From Deltaproteobacteria bacterium (lineage in GTDB: Bacteria; Desulfobacterota; Desulfarculia; Adiutricales; Adiutricaceae), in contig JAITJP010000461.1 in NCBI GenBank assembly GCA_031278835.1, positions 1 through 8,699 on the forward strand: a stretch of DNA of 8,699 nt, written 5' to 3'. A program made the translations under genes and the position numbers. This document shows, piece after piece, positions 1-6,141 of the stretch; positions within the stretch are counted from its first letter, which is position 1, and every line of letters begins with the position of its first letter. The notes under the pieces were generated by a model. The model did not search any database. It had not been told where the DNA came from and saw nothing but the letters and a program-made list of their open reading frames with translations.

Positions 1-214
1 TCCCTACGCCGCCCAGACGGCCGTCGAGGACGCCACCAAAAAGGCCCAGGAACACGGCCTGCGCAACGTGGACGTCTTTATCAAGGGCCCCGGCAACAGC
101 CGGGAATCGGCCCTTAGGGCTTTTCAGAACTCCGGCATCCACGTCAATAACATTAGAGACGTCACCCCCATCCCCCATAATGGCTGCCGTCCGCCCAAGC
201 GTCGCCGGGTCTAA
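1..214 (+). CDS. rpsK: 30S ribosomal protein S11, C-terminal part (5' end outside window)
   Basis: The reading frame is open from the first bases (codons from position 2) to TAA at 212-214 and gives the last 70 residues of S11. The family signatures are clear: the AAQTAVEDA stretch, a VDVFIKGPGNSRESALRAF segment, then a VTPIPHNGCRPPKRRRV end, which is the typical S11 basic tail. S11 sits on the platform of the 30S subunit and contacts 16S rRNA. The N-terminal half lies upstream of the window. It is followed by rpsD, rpoA and rplQ in the classic alpha-operon order, but with a 106-nt gap and a hairpin on its stop codon. Identification is secure; nothing in the visible part is abnormal. Confidence 0.97.
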   Translation, partial: PYAAQTAVEDATKKAQEHGLRNVDVFIKGPGNSRESALRAFQNSGIHVNNIRDVTPIPHNGCRPPKRRRV

Positions 215-231
215 AAGGCCTCGGGCCTTTT
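213..231 (+). terminator. Hairpin with T-run on the rpsK stop codon
   Basis: AAAAGGCC (213-220) and GGCCTTTT (224-231) form a perfect 8-bp stem around a TCG loop, starting inside the TAA stop of rpsK. The right arm supplies a run of four Ts, so it has the form of a short intrinsic terminator. It lies inside a ribosomal operon and may be a partial terminator or processing site rather than a full stop; its strength is inferred, not shown. Confidence 0.5.
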
Positions 232-309
232 GGACCGGACTTAGCTTTAAAAAAAAAGTCATCCGAGTAGGGCCAAGGGCCGGAAAGGTACGGCTGGAGT
301 TTAATTTTT

Positions 310-323
310 AGGAGATAAAGGTG
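310..323 (+). promoter_or_regulatory. Ribosome binding site that fixes the GTG start of rpsD
   Basis: AGGAG at 310-314 is followed by a 6-nt spacer and GTG at 321-323. The spacing and the family N-terminus (MARY) agree, so GTG is the start. Confidence 0.85.
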
Positions 324-947
324 GCTAGATACACCGCGGCCGTCTGCCGGATTTGCAGACGAGAAAACACCAAGCTTTTCCTTAAAGGAGATCGCTGCTT
401 GGCCAGCAAATGCGCCTATGAGCGCCGGCCTAGTATTCCGGGTCATAGCGGCTCTCGACGGGGTAAGCTCTCTGAGTATGGCTTGCAGCTTCGGGAGAAG
501 CAGAAAGTCAAGCGCTCCTACGGCCTTTTGGAAAAGCAGTTTCGTTCGACCTTTGAGAGAGCCGAGCGTCAAAAAGGCATCACCGGGGTTAACCTTTTGC
601 TTTTGTTGGAACGCCGTTTAGACAATATCGTTTATCGCCTGGGCTTTGCCTCATCGCGCGGTCAAGCCCGGCAGCTGGTCTGTCATGGCCATTTTTTGGT
701 CAACGGCCATAAGGTCGATATCCCCTCTTATCTGATTGAGAGCGGCGACTGGGTGACTTTGCGGGAAAAAAGCCGCAAAATCGCCTTCGTGCAGGATTCA
801 CTTGATACCGTGGTTCGTCGGGGTTTACCCAATTGGTTGGATCTTGACCGCGGTTCTTTTACCGGTAAGGTCAAAGAACTGCCCACCAGGGAAGACGTTG
901 GTGGCACGATTACCGAGCAGCTCATAGTCGAGTTCTACTCCAAGTAA
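321..947 (+). CDS. rpsD: 30S ribosomal protein S4, zinc-cluster type
   Basis: S4 is a primary 16S rRNA-binding protein that nucleates assembly of the 30S body, and in several bacteria it also represses its own mRNA. The 208-residue product has the usual family length. The N-terminal domain carries Cys9, Cys12, Cys26 and Cys31, the spacing of the zinc-binding S4 type known from Thermus. Residues about 98-160 form the S4 RNA-binding domain (RLDNIVYRLGFA, then an ARQLVCHGHFLVNG segment). The start is GTG with a well-placed AGGAG. It follows rpsK and precedes rpoA. The 106-nt leader with a hairpin could be a site for S4 autoregulation, which is an inference only. No truncation or missing key residue was seen. 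Confidence 0.97.
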   Translation: MARYTAAVCRICRRENTKLFLKGDRCLASKCAYERRPSIPGHSGSRRGKLSEYGLQLREKQKVKRSYGLLEKQFRSTFERAERQKGITGVNLLLLLERRLDNIVYRLGFASSRGQARQLVCHGHFLVNGHKVDIPSYLIESGDWVTLREKSRKIAFVQDSLDTVVRRGLPNWLDLDRGSFTGKVKELPTREDVGGTITEQLIVEFYSK

Positions 948-998
948 GCCGTCCAGGTGTTTAGTCATTAAGGCCTTAGGCTACTAGTGAGCCTGGCC

Positions 999-1023
999 AG
1001 AGTCGCCCTCGGCTTTTCTTTTT
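999..1023 (+). terminator. Weak terminator-like hairpin between rpsD and rpoA
   Basis: AGTCG (1001-1005) pairs with CGGCT (1010-1014) around a CCCT loop, and two more pairs, one of them wobble, extend the base. It is followed by T-rich sequence broken by a single C, to 1023. A second small stem, AGGCT (978-982) with AGCCT (990-994), lies just upstream. The stem is short and includes wobble pairs, so at most partial termination or pausing before rpoA is likely. Confidence 0.3.
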
Positions 1024-1077
1024 ATCTTGGCTCATTTAGATAAAATGGCCCCTATCGTGGGACTTTCGGGAGAGGGT

Positions 1078-2073
1078 ATGGAAAAAAATATAAAAGATAT
1101 TATTAAACCGCAATCGGTAGTCGTCGAAGAACTGGACAAGCAGAAAAATTACGGACTTTTCGTCTGCGAGCCCCTGGAAAGGGGTTTTGGGCTAACCCTG
1201 GGTAACGCCCTTAGAAGGGTCATGCTTTCCTCCCTGCCGGGGGCCGCCGTGGTTTCCGTCAAGATTGAAAACGCCCTCCATGAGCTAACCACCTTAACCG
1301 ATGTCATTGAGGACGTGAGTGACATAATTCTAAACGTCAAGGAACTAAGGCTCAAGATGCACGGCCCTGGTCCCAGGTCTCTTAGAATAGAGGCCGTGGG
1401 CCCTAAGGTAGTCACCGCGGCCGACATTGTCACCGACCATCAGTGTGAGGTTCTCAATAAAGATCTGGAGCTGGCCACCTTGGCCGCCAAGGGTAAGCTC
1501 AACATGACCTTGGAAGTGGCCATGGGTAAGGGCTACGTTCCGGCCGAAAAGCCGCCCGAGGAAGAGCAGATCATCGGGGTTATCCCGGTGGACGCCTTGT
1601 TTTCGCCCATTCGCCGGGTCAATTTTATTGTCAGTAATTCCCGGGTTGGCCAAATCACCGACTTTGACAAGTTGTCTTTGGAAGTCTGGACCGATGGCAG
1701 CCTATCGCCCCAGGACGCCGTGGCCACGGCCTCAAAGATCTTGAAGGACCAGTTGACCGTTTTTACCGAGATCGACGAGATCTCCAGAGTCGAGGGTCAG
1801 ACCGAGCCGGAAGTCAGTCAGATCACCGGACCCAATGAACATTTTTATCGCACGGTTGACGAATTGGAACTCTCGGTCAGGTCGGCCAATTGCCTTAAAA
1901 ACGCCGACATTTACTACATCGGCGATTTGGTTCAAAAGACCGAAAACGAGATGCTCAAAACCAAAAATTTTGGCCGCAAATCATTAAACGAGATCAAGGC
2001 CGTTTTGACCGATATCGGCTTGTCGCTAGGCATGACCGTGGAAGGTTTCGTTAGACCAGAGAAGAAGGATTAG
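1078..2073 (+). CDS. rpoA: DNA-directed RNA polymerase subunit alpha
   Basis: Alpha dimerises to scaffold RNA polymerase and its C-terminal domain binds UP elements and activators. The 331-residue product matches the family length (329 in E. coli). The N-terminal domain (to about 235) has the hallmark RGFGLTLGNALRRVMLSSLPG block at 36-56. The C-terminal domain (about 258-320) keeps the DNA-contacting residues: Arg268, Asn271 and Cys272 in the VRSANCLK helix, and the GRKSLNEI motif at 299-306. I chose ATG 1078 because MEKNIKDIIKP resembles other alpha N-termini and GGAG (1069-1072) lies 5 nt upstream. The frame is open further back, to TTG 1027 and ATG 1045, but neither has a ribosome binding site. 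It is followed by rplQ after 6 nt. Confidence 0.97.
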   Translation: MEKNIKDIIKPQSVVVEELDKQKNYGLFVCEPLERGFGLTLGNALRRVMLSSLPGAAVVSVKIENALHELTTLTDVIEDVSDIILNVKELRLKMHGPGPRSLRIEAVGPKVVTAADIVTDHQCEVLNKDLELATLAAKGKLNMTLEVAMGKGYVPAEKPPEEEQIIGVIPVDALFSPIRRVNFIVSNSRVGQITDFDKLSLEVWTDGSLSPQDAVATASKILKDQLTVFTEIDEISRVEGQTEPEVSQITGPNEHFYRTVDELELSVRSANCLKNADIYYIGDLVQKTENEMLKTKNFGRKSLNEIKAVLTDIGLSLGMTVEGFVRPEKKD

Positions 2074-2079
2074 TTAGAG

Positions 2080-2997
2080 ATGCGACACCGCAAGTCAAAC
2101 GTAAAACTGGGCCGCACGGCCAGCCATAGGCAGGCCATGCTCCGTAACATGGCCACCTCGCTATTTGAGCACCAGCAGATCCGGACCACCTTGGCCAAGG
2201 GCAAAGCCCTTAAGCCCATGGTCGATAAGCTAATTGACCTAGCCAAAAAGGGCGGTTTGACGGCCAGGCGGGTCATCAAAGCTACCCTAAGATCCGATCA
2301 GGTGGCCAAAGACCTTTTTGACCAGGCCAACAAATACTTTAGCGATCGGAAAAACGGTTATGTCATCATCGCCAAGTGGGGTTTTCGGGCCGGCGACCGG
2401 GCCCCCATGTGCGCCGTGGCCTTGACCTCCAAGTTCCCGGAAAAGGCCAAGCTCAAAGTGCTTGGCGATGATTCGGTCAGCTTGACCCAATCGCGCGAAA
2501 AACGCGTGGCCGCCTCCAGGGGCCAGGCCAGTCCCCAAGAAAAGGCCTCCAGGAAAGGTCTGGATAGAGGTCAGGCCAAGGCCGATCGGACCGCCCGGCT
2601 TAAGGCCAGTCAGGCTAAGAGCCCGGCCGCCGAGCCGGGCCAGGCTCCCGAGAGCCCCAAGGCTAAGGGTTCCCTTTTTGGCCGCGACCAGCTGACCCGC
2701 AAAAATAAGGACGGTTTACTGGCCGCTCTGCCCACCTTGGCTAAGATCACCAACCTCCAAGATGACGACAAACTGGCCGCCGCGGCCATGGCCAACGTAG
2801 ATCTCCTGGACGAGTCCGCTGCCCCAGGGCAGACCCCCCAAGCCGCGACCCCAGAAGCCCCGACTCCCGAGTCGGCGGCCGAGCCGACTCCAGGCCAGCC
2901 CCCAGAAAGCCTTTCTGAAACCAAGTCGTCTGAGGAGGCCTCCGAGTCCACCGACGGGACGGCCGAGGCCCCCAAAGGCGATCCGGACGACCAGTAA
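2080..2997 (+). CDS. rplQ: 50S ribosomal protein L17 with a long C-terminal extension
   Basis: L17 lies near the exit of the peptide tunnel on the 50S subunit. Residues 1 to about 127 are a standard L17 core: MRHRKSNVKLGRTASHRQAM at the start, SLFEHQQIRTTLAKGKALKP, and GDRAPMCAVALTSKF near the end. The usual length is 115-130 residues, whereas this product has 305. The extra part has three zones: a Lys/Arg/Ala/Gln-rich stretch (about 138-180), a more ordered-looking helical stretch (about 197-243, with GLLAALPTLAKITNL and KLAAAAMANVDLL), and an acidic Pro/Glu/Ser/Thr/Ala tail (about 245-305) ending DPDDQ. Codon style matches the core, with no frameshift. ATG 2080 lies 6 nt after the rpoA stop, and AAGGA (2065-2069) within rpoA serves as the binding site. 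The role of the tail is unknown. Confidence 0.95.
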   Translation: MRHRKSNVKLGRTASHRQAMLRNMATSLFEHQQIRTTLAKGKALKPMVDKLIDLAKKGGLTARRVIKATLRSDQVAKDLFDQANKYFSDRKNGYVIIAKWGFRAGDRAPMCAVALTSKFPEKAKLKVLGDDSVSLTQSREKRVAASRGQASPQEKASRKGLDRGQAKADRTARLKASQAKSPAAEPGQAPESPKAKGSLFGRDQLTRKNKDGLLAALPTLAKITNLQDDDKLAAAAMANVDLLDESAAPGQTPQAATPEAPTPESAAEPTPGQPPESLSETKSSEEASESTDGTAEAPKGDPDDQ

Positions 2998-3035
2998 GCC
3001 GTAGCCATTGCTCCAGGCTTGGGCCCGGCCCGGGT

Positions 3036-3059
3036 CTGGCCCCGGCCAGCGATTTTTTT
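3036..3059 (+). terminator. First intrinsic terminator after rplQ
   Basis: CTGGC (3036-3040) and GCCAG (3045-3049) form a GC-rich stem around a CCCG loop, followed 3 nt later by seven Ts (3053-3059). This is a good Rho-independent signal 38 nt after the end of the alpha operon. An upstream CCAG (3013-3016) could compete for the left arm. Confidence 0.6.
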
Positions 3060-3085
3060 AACAAACCCGGCTCAGGATATCTTAT

Positions 3086-3132
3086 AATAGCCGTCGGGAA
3101 GGCTTGAGGCTTTCTGGCGGCTATTGTTTTTT
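3086..3132 (+). terminator. Second, long intrinsic terminator of the alpha operon
   Basis: A 10-bp outer stem (3086-3095 with 3116-3125, one G-T wobble) encloses a 6-bp inner stem (3098-3103 with 3109-3114) and a TTGAG loop. It is followed by G and six Ts (3127-3132). This is the strongest terminator in the window. The perfect TATAAT at 3083-3088 is partly its left arm, so I do not treat it as a promoter. Confidence 0.78.
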
Positions 3133-3141
3133 GCGCTTTAA

Positions 3142-3239
3142 CTTTCCATCTGGAGCGATGGGCCTTTTTTGATAGAAAACCTTACTTATACTTTCCATCT
3201 GGATCGATGGGCCTTTTTTGATAGAAAACCTTACTTATA
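3142..3239 (+). repeat. Tandem duplication of a 49-bp unit upstream of mreB
   Basis: Copy 1 is 3142-3190 and copy 2 is 3191-3239. They are head to tail and differ at one base (G3154 versus T3203). Each copy holds a CCATC/GATGG stem around a 6-nt loop, then GCC and six Ts, then TTGATA, and ends in TTATA, so that TATACT or TATACA forms at each unit junction. The stem plus T-run resembles a weak terminator. The TTGATA and TATAC boxes resemble promoter boxes, but they are only 12 nt apart. The function is open; the duplication itself is directly visible. Confidence 0.95.
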
Positions 3240-3296
3240 CACATTTAAGTGGAGCCAAATCCACGCTGGGCTAGGCCCTGAACCTTGGCGAGGCAC

Positions 3297-4331
3297 ATGA
3301 AGTTATTTCGTAGTTTTTTAAACCTTTTTTCCAGCGATCTGGCCATTGATTTGGGCACGGCCAACACCCTGGTCTATCTCCGGGGCAAAGGGGTTATCCT
3401 CTCGGAACCCTCGGTGGTGGCCGTGAGCCGCAAGGATGGTCGTAGCGGAAAAATTCTGGCCGTGGGTTCTGAAGCCAAAAAGATGTTGGGCACCACCCCG
3501 GCCGGGATCGAGGCCATCCGGCCCATGAAAGACGGGGTTATCGCCGATTTTGAGATCACCCAGTCCATGCTCCGGCACTTTATTCGCAAAATCCATCATC
3601 GCCGCATTTTTAAGCCCAGGATCATCGTGGCCGTGCCTTCGGGCATTACCCAGGTTGAAAAAAAGGCCGTCCGGGAAGCGGCCGAGCAGGCCGGGGCCAG
3701 CGAAGTTTACTTAATCGAAGAACCCATGGCCGCGGCCATTGGGGCCGGACTGCCGGTGACCGAACCGGCCGCCAACATGATCGTTGATATCGGCGGGGGC
3801 ACCACGGAAGTGGCCATTATCTCTTTGGCTGGTATCGTTTACTCCAAAAGCGTTCGCATTGGCGGCGACAAGATGAACGAAGCCATCGCCCTCTACGTTC
3901 GCAAAAAGTATAATCTCTACATCGGTGAGCGCACCGCCGAAAACATCAAACACGAGATTGGCGCCGCTTACCCCTCGGACAAGGTCGAGACCATTGAAGT
4001 CAAAGGCCGGCACACGGTCAGTTCCCTACCCATGGCCGTGGCCATCGATTCCGAGGAAATCCGCAAGTCCATCAAAGAGCAGCTCGACACCATCATCAAT
4101 ACGGTAAGAAGCGCCTTGGAGCAAATTCCCCCGGAACTGGCCGCTGACATCGTCTCCCGGGGCATCGTCTTAACCGGCGGTGGGGCCCTCTTAAGACGCA
4201 TTGACGCCCTTTTGCGCGAAGAAACCCAGCTGCCCATCCACATTGCCGACAATCCCCTCATGACCGTGGCCATAGGTAGCGGCAAGGCCCTAGAGAGTCT
4301 CGACATCCTTAAGGAGATCGCCATCAAGTGA
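3297..4331 (+). CDS. mreB: Rod shape-determining actin homologue MreB
   Basis: MreB forms ATP-dependent filaments under the inner membrane and positions the wall elongation machinery. The 344-residue product has the full family length (347 in E. coli). The actin-fold nucleotide motifs are intact: phosphate-1 DLGTANTLVY (18-27), connect motif LIEEPMAAAIGAGLPV (139-154), phosphate-2 DIGGGTTEVAII (164-175) and the adenosine motif LTGGGALLRRID (292-303). The N-terminus (MKLFRSFLNLF) suits the amphipathic membrane-binding helix. ATG 3297 is preferred over in-frame TTG 3285 because GAGG lies at 3290-3293 and the shorter form matches the family start. The stop codon overlaps a GTG that opens a possible small frame leading to mreC. 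The leader contains small stems at 3249-3264 and 3268-3278. Confidence 0.97.
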   Translation: MKLFRSFLNLFSSDLAIDLGTANTLVYLRGKGVILSEPSVVAVSRKDGRSGKILAVGSEAKKMLGTTPAGIEAIRPMKDGVIADFEITQSMLRHFIRKIHHRRIFKPRIIVAVPSGITQVEKKAVREAAEQAGASEVYLIEEPMAAAIGAGLPVTEPAANMIVDIGGGTTEVAIISLAGIVYSKSVRIGGDKMNEAIALYVRKKYNLYIGERTAENIKHEIGAAYPSDKVETIEVKGRHTVSSLPMAVAIDSEEIRKSIKEQLDTIINTVRSALEQIPPELAADIVSRGIVLTGGGALLRRIDALLREETQLPIHIADNPLMTVAIGSGKALESLDILKEIAIK

Positions 4332-4498
4332 GCCGCCCCGCCCGCCCCCAGGCGGCCGCCCAGGCCGCCCAGGCCGCCCAGGCGGCCTCCCAGACGGCCC
4401 AGGCCCCTCAGCCCTGGCCCCAAAGGGGCCATGACTTGATGGCCCCCTTTGACCAAAATGGCCCTGGGCTGGTCTGCCTAGCCCGGGCCCGAAACTAA
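4328..4498 (+). CDS. Possible 56-residue coupled small protein, Gln-Ala repeats (unrecognised)
   Basis: I do not recognise this product. GTG 4328 overlaps the mreB TGA (GTGA), with AAGGAG 11 nt upstream (4311-4316) inside mreB. The frame runs 56 codons to TAA 4496-4498, only 2 nt before the mreC ATG. It would encode an Arg/Pro start, four QAA-type repeats at about residues 8-21, a Gln/Ala/Pro stretch, and an end with one Cys. There is no signal peptide or membrane segment. mreC lacks a visible ribosome binding site of its own, so translation through this frame could feed mreC by reinitiation. Against it, GC-rich DNA keeps frames open by chance, and the repeat may be simple spacer sequence. 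Judged from layout only. Confidence 0.35.
   Translation: MSRPARPQAAAQAAQAAQAASQTAQAPQPWPQRGHDLMAPFDQNGPGLVCLARARN
4349..4405 (+). repeat. GC-rich nonamer repeat between mreB and mreC
   Basis: Tandem CAGGCCGCC units lie at 4361-4369 and 4370-4378, flanked by the variants CAGGCGGCC (4349-4357 and 4379-4387). Partial copies then decay to about 4405. The 9-bp period keeps a reading frame. The tract occupies the first third of the mreB-mreC spacer and is prone to slippage. Confidence 0.85.
4415..4431 (+). other. Strong hairpin without T-run in the mreB-mreC spacer
   Basis: TGGCCCC (4415-4421) and GGGGCCA (4425-4431) form a perfect 7-bp stem around AAA. No T-run follows, so it is not an intrinsic terminator. 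It could be an mRNA-stabilising or processing element that sets the mreB to mreC ratio; this is inferred. Confidence 0.5.
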
Positions 4499-4500
4499 TC

Positions 4501-5376
4501 ATGGGCCGTTGGAAGCGCCTGGTGCCCTTTATTTTGGTCATGGCCTGTTTGACTCTTTTGTCGCTTTCCTACAAAAATCGTTCCAGTACCCCGGTCAATA
4601 GGGCTTCCTTGGAAGTGGTCGGTCCGGTGGGCTCGTTTATGGACTCCTTGGCCCTTTTTGTCGAGGAGGTTTGGTTTAGCTACTTTCAGCTGGTCGGGGT
4701 CAAAGAAGAAAACGATAGCCTCAAACGCATGGTCGAGCGCCAAAATCGCCAAATCATCCAGCTGACCGAGGAAAGAACGGCCAACGAGCGTCTTAGGCGA
4801 CTTTTGGGTTTTAAGATTACCGCCGAGGGCCGCTACATTGGGGCCAAGATTGTGGCCTGGGACCCGGGGCCTTGGTACCAATCCATGGTCATTGACGTGG
4901 GCTCGGCCGATGGGGTTTTTTTAAACTGCCCAGTGGTGACCGAGGCCGGCGTGGTCGGCCGGGTGGCCGAGATAACCAGCCACTACGCCAAGGTGCTGCT
5001 CATAACCGACCCGGGTAGCGGCATAGACGCTTTTATCCAACGTAACCGGGTCCACGGTCTTTTGTCCGGCCAGGGTAGCTCTGGCCTAATGAGCCTTGAC
5101 TACGTCCGCAAGGCCGACGACGTCAGACCCGGCGACCTGGTGGTTACCTCGGGCCTGGATGGCATTTTTCCCTCAGGCCTGTCCATTGGCAGCGTCACCA
5201 TAGTTGACAAAAAAAGCCTGGGCCTTTTTCTTGAAGCCCAAGTCAATCCCAGCGTGGACCTAAACGGCCTGGAAGAAGTCCTGGTCAAACTAGACCCCCA
5301 GCTGCCCCTGGACTGGATGGCCCTGGGCGGTGATCTGAAAAAACGTTTCGAGGAACAAGCCCAGGCCCCCAAATGA
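4501..5376 (+). CDS. mreC: Rod shape-determining protein MreC
   Basis: MreC is a single-pass inner-membrane protein whose periplasmic part binds and activates PBP2 and links to MreD and MreB. The 291-residue product has the usual layout: a basic start (MGRWKR), one membrane helix (about 7-23), a coiled coil (about 66-104, with the EENDSLKRMVERQNRQI heptads and then NERLRRLLGF) and a two-barrel beta domain (about 110-265). Family motifs include PGPWYQSMVIDVGSADGV (122-139), VVGRVAEIT, and GDLVVTSGLDGIFPSGLSIG (211-230). ATG 4501 follows the TAA of the small upstream frame by 2 nt and has no clear Shine-Dalgarno, which suggests coupling. Two terminator-like hairpins follow, the first overlapping its stop codon. 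Confidence 0.96.
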   Translation: MGRWKRLVPFILVMACLTLLSLSYKNRSSTPVNRASLEVVGPVGSFMDSLALFVEEVWFSYFQLVGVKEENDSLKRMVERQNRQIIQLTEERTANERLRRLLGFKITAEGRYIGAKIVAWDPGPWYQSMVIDVGSADGVFLNCPVVTEAGVVGRVAEITSHYAKVLLITDPGSGIDAFIQRNRVHGLLSGQGSSGLMSLDYVRKADDVRPGDLVVTSGLDGIFPSGLSIGSVTIVDKKSLGLFLEAQVNPSVDLNGLEEVLVKLDPQLPLDWMALGGDLKKRFEEQAQAPK

Positions 5377-5394
5377 GCCCAGGGGCTCATTTTT
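5371..5394 (+). terminator. Terminator-like hairpin overlapping the mreC stop
   Basis: AAATGAGCC (5371-5379) pairs with GGCTCATTT (5384-5392) around a 4-nt loop, and Ts run to 5394. The mreC TGA (5374-5376) lies in the left arm. The T-run is short, so efficiency is uncertain, but it is an unexpected signal within an mreBCD order. Confidence 0.6.
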
Positions 5395-5399
5395 GAGTT

Positions 5400-5422
5400 A
5401 GGGGTACCTATAACCCCTTTTT
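5400..5422 (+). terminator. Second terminator-like hairpin after mreC
   Basis: AGGGGT (5400-5405) pairs with ACCCCT (5413-5418) around a 7-nt loop, with a T-run through 5422. It lies 5 nt after the previous hairpin, so the two form a tandem terminator separating mreC from mreD. Confidence 0.6.
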
Positions 5423-6111
5423 CCCCGGCCAAGCTCTCCTAGGCCCCTTTTTGACCGTTTACGGGCCACTTTTTGTAGAGAGCTGATCTCTCCAAAATCC
5501 CCCAAATTGACCCGCCCAATTTAGGCCCCCGAAGCTGGCCCCTATAAAAAAAAATTTTTGGCCCCAATCTCCTTATGTTTTTCATCAAAAAAGCCAATTA
5601 GGCCTTAGCCAATCAGAAGCTCAATCATTTTTGAGTAAAATAGTCTTTAAGTCTTTCATCTCAAATAAAATATTATTCTTGCTTTTTGTAAACATCTGGT
5701 TTAAAATTACCAAGCCGTTAAAAGGCTTTGAAAAAGTCATAATCACCTAACTACCGTTATAACAGTCAAATCAAGGTTAATATTTTAATAAAATTTGCCT
5801 AGAGATTGCTGTCGTATAGATTAAAGGGTAGGTTGATACGAGTTAAGCTTTTTCCGCTGGGAAAATTTTAAACTGGCCATTTCTTGGTTTCCAGGTATTT
5901 TCTCTAAATGTTAATTAAACTTAGAGTTGATTGATAAGTTTGGTTAAGCTTAAAATCTCTGGGGTTTGTCTTGATTTTTTTTGGCCATACTGTTTTTCTT
6001 TAGATTAAGTGCCTTTTTTTCGGCCAATGGCTTTAGCTTTTTCGTTTTCTAAATTCTTGAAAATAAAATAGTCTTTTTTTGGGGTCATTAGTTTTTAAAA
6101 TAATGTCCTAA
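5423..6111. other. AT-rich spacer between mreC and mreD, no gene recognised
   Basis: About 690 nt without a recognisable gene. Two 60-nt blocks I counted (5641-5700 and 5701-5760) are 25% and 32% GC, against 57% for a block inside mreC (4981-5040). Small hairpins are present: GAGAG/CTCTC (5478-5492), CTCAA/TTGAG (5620-5635), AAGCC/GGCTT (5712-5728), and TTTTCC/GGAAAA (5850-5865) followed by four Ts. A 13-bp word recurs at 5636-5648 and 6064-6076. The only frame with a leader I noticed, at 5833, is 12 codons. It may hold promoters for mreD or be decayed sequence. Confidence 0.7.
5927..5956 (+). promoter_or_regulatory. Candidate sigma-70 promoter for mreD
   Basis: TTGATT (5927-5932) is separated by 18 nt from TAAAAT (5951-5956), matching the consensus boxes 4/6 and 5/6. 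It lies about 290 nt before mreD and after the mreC terminators. AT-rich DNA gives such matches by chance. Confidence 0.3.
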
Positions 6112-6141
6112 GCCAATTGGCCCGCCAAAATTTTGCTCCTG

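Noticed and set aside
902..917. TGGCACG as a sigma-54 promoter
   Set aside because: It lies inside rpsD and has no TTGC-type -12 box at the right distance.
1027..1077. Longer rpoA starting at TTG 1027 or ATG 1045
   Set aside because: There is no ribosome binding site before either codon, and the extra 17 residues do not resemble alpha N-termini. ATG 1078 has GGAG and the family start.
3083..3088. Perfect TATAAT as a promoter for mreB
   Set aside because: Its last three bases begin the left arm of the strong 3086-3132 terminator and the best -35 match (TTAACA, 3058-3063) is 19 nt away. Any transcript starting there would run straight into the T-run.
3142..3239. 49-bp duplication as a CRISPR array
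   Set aside because: There are only two copies, directly abutting with no spacers, and no cas genes in view.
3285..3296. mreB starting at TTG 3285
   Set aside because: ATG 3297 has a nearer GAGG and gives the normal MreB N-terminus.
3968..4541. Antisense open frames over the mreB end and the mreB-mreC spacer
   Set aside because: They are low-complexity Gly/Arg/Pro/Leu readings produced by GC-rich coding DNA and the nonamer repeat, with no independent start signals.
5833..5871. 12-codon frame from TTG 5833 after AAAGGG
   Set aside because: It is too short to judge, in AT-rich spacer, and overlaps a hairpin; there is no sign of coding beyond a chance start.
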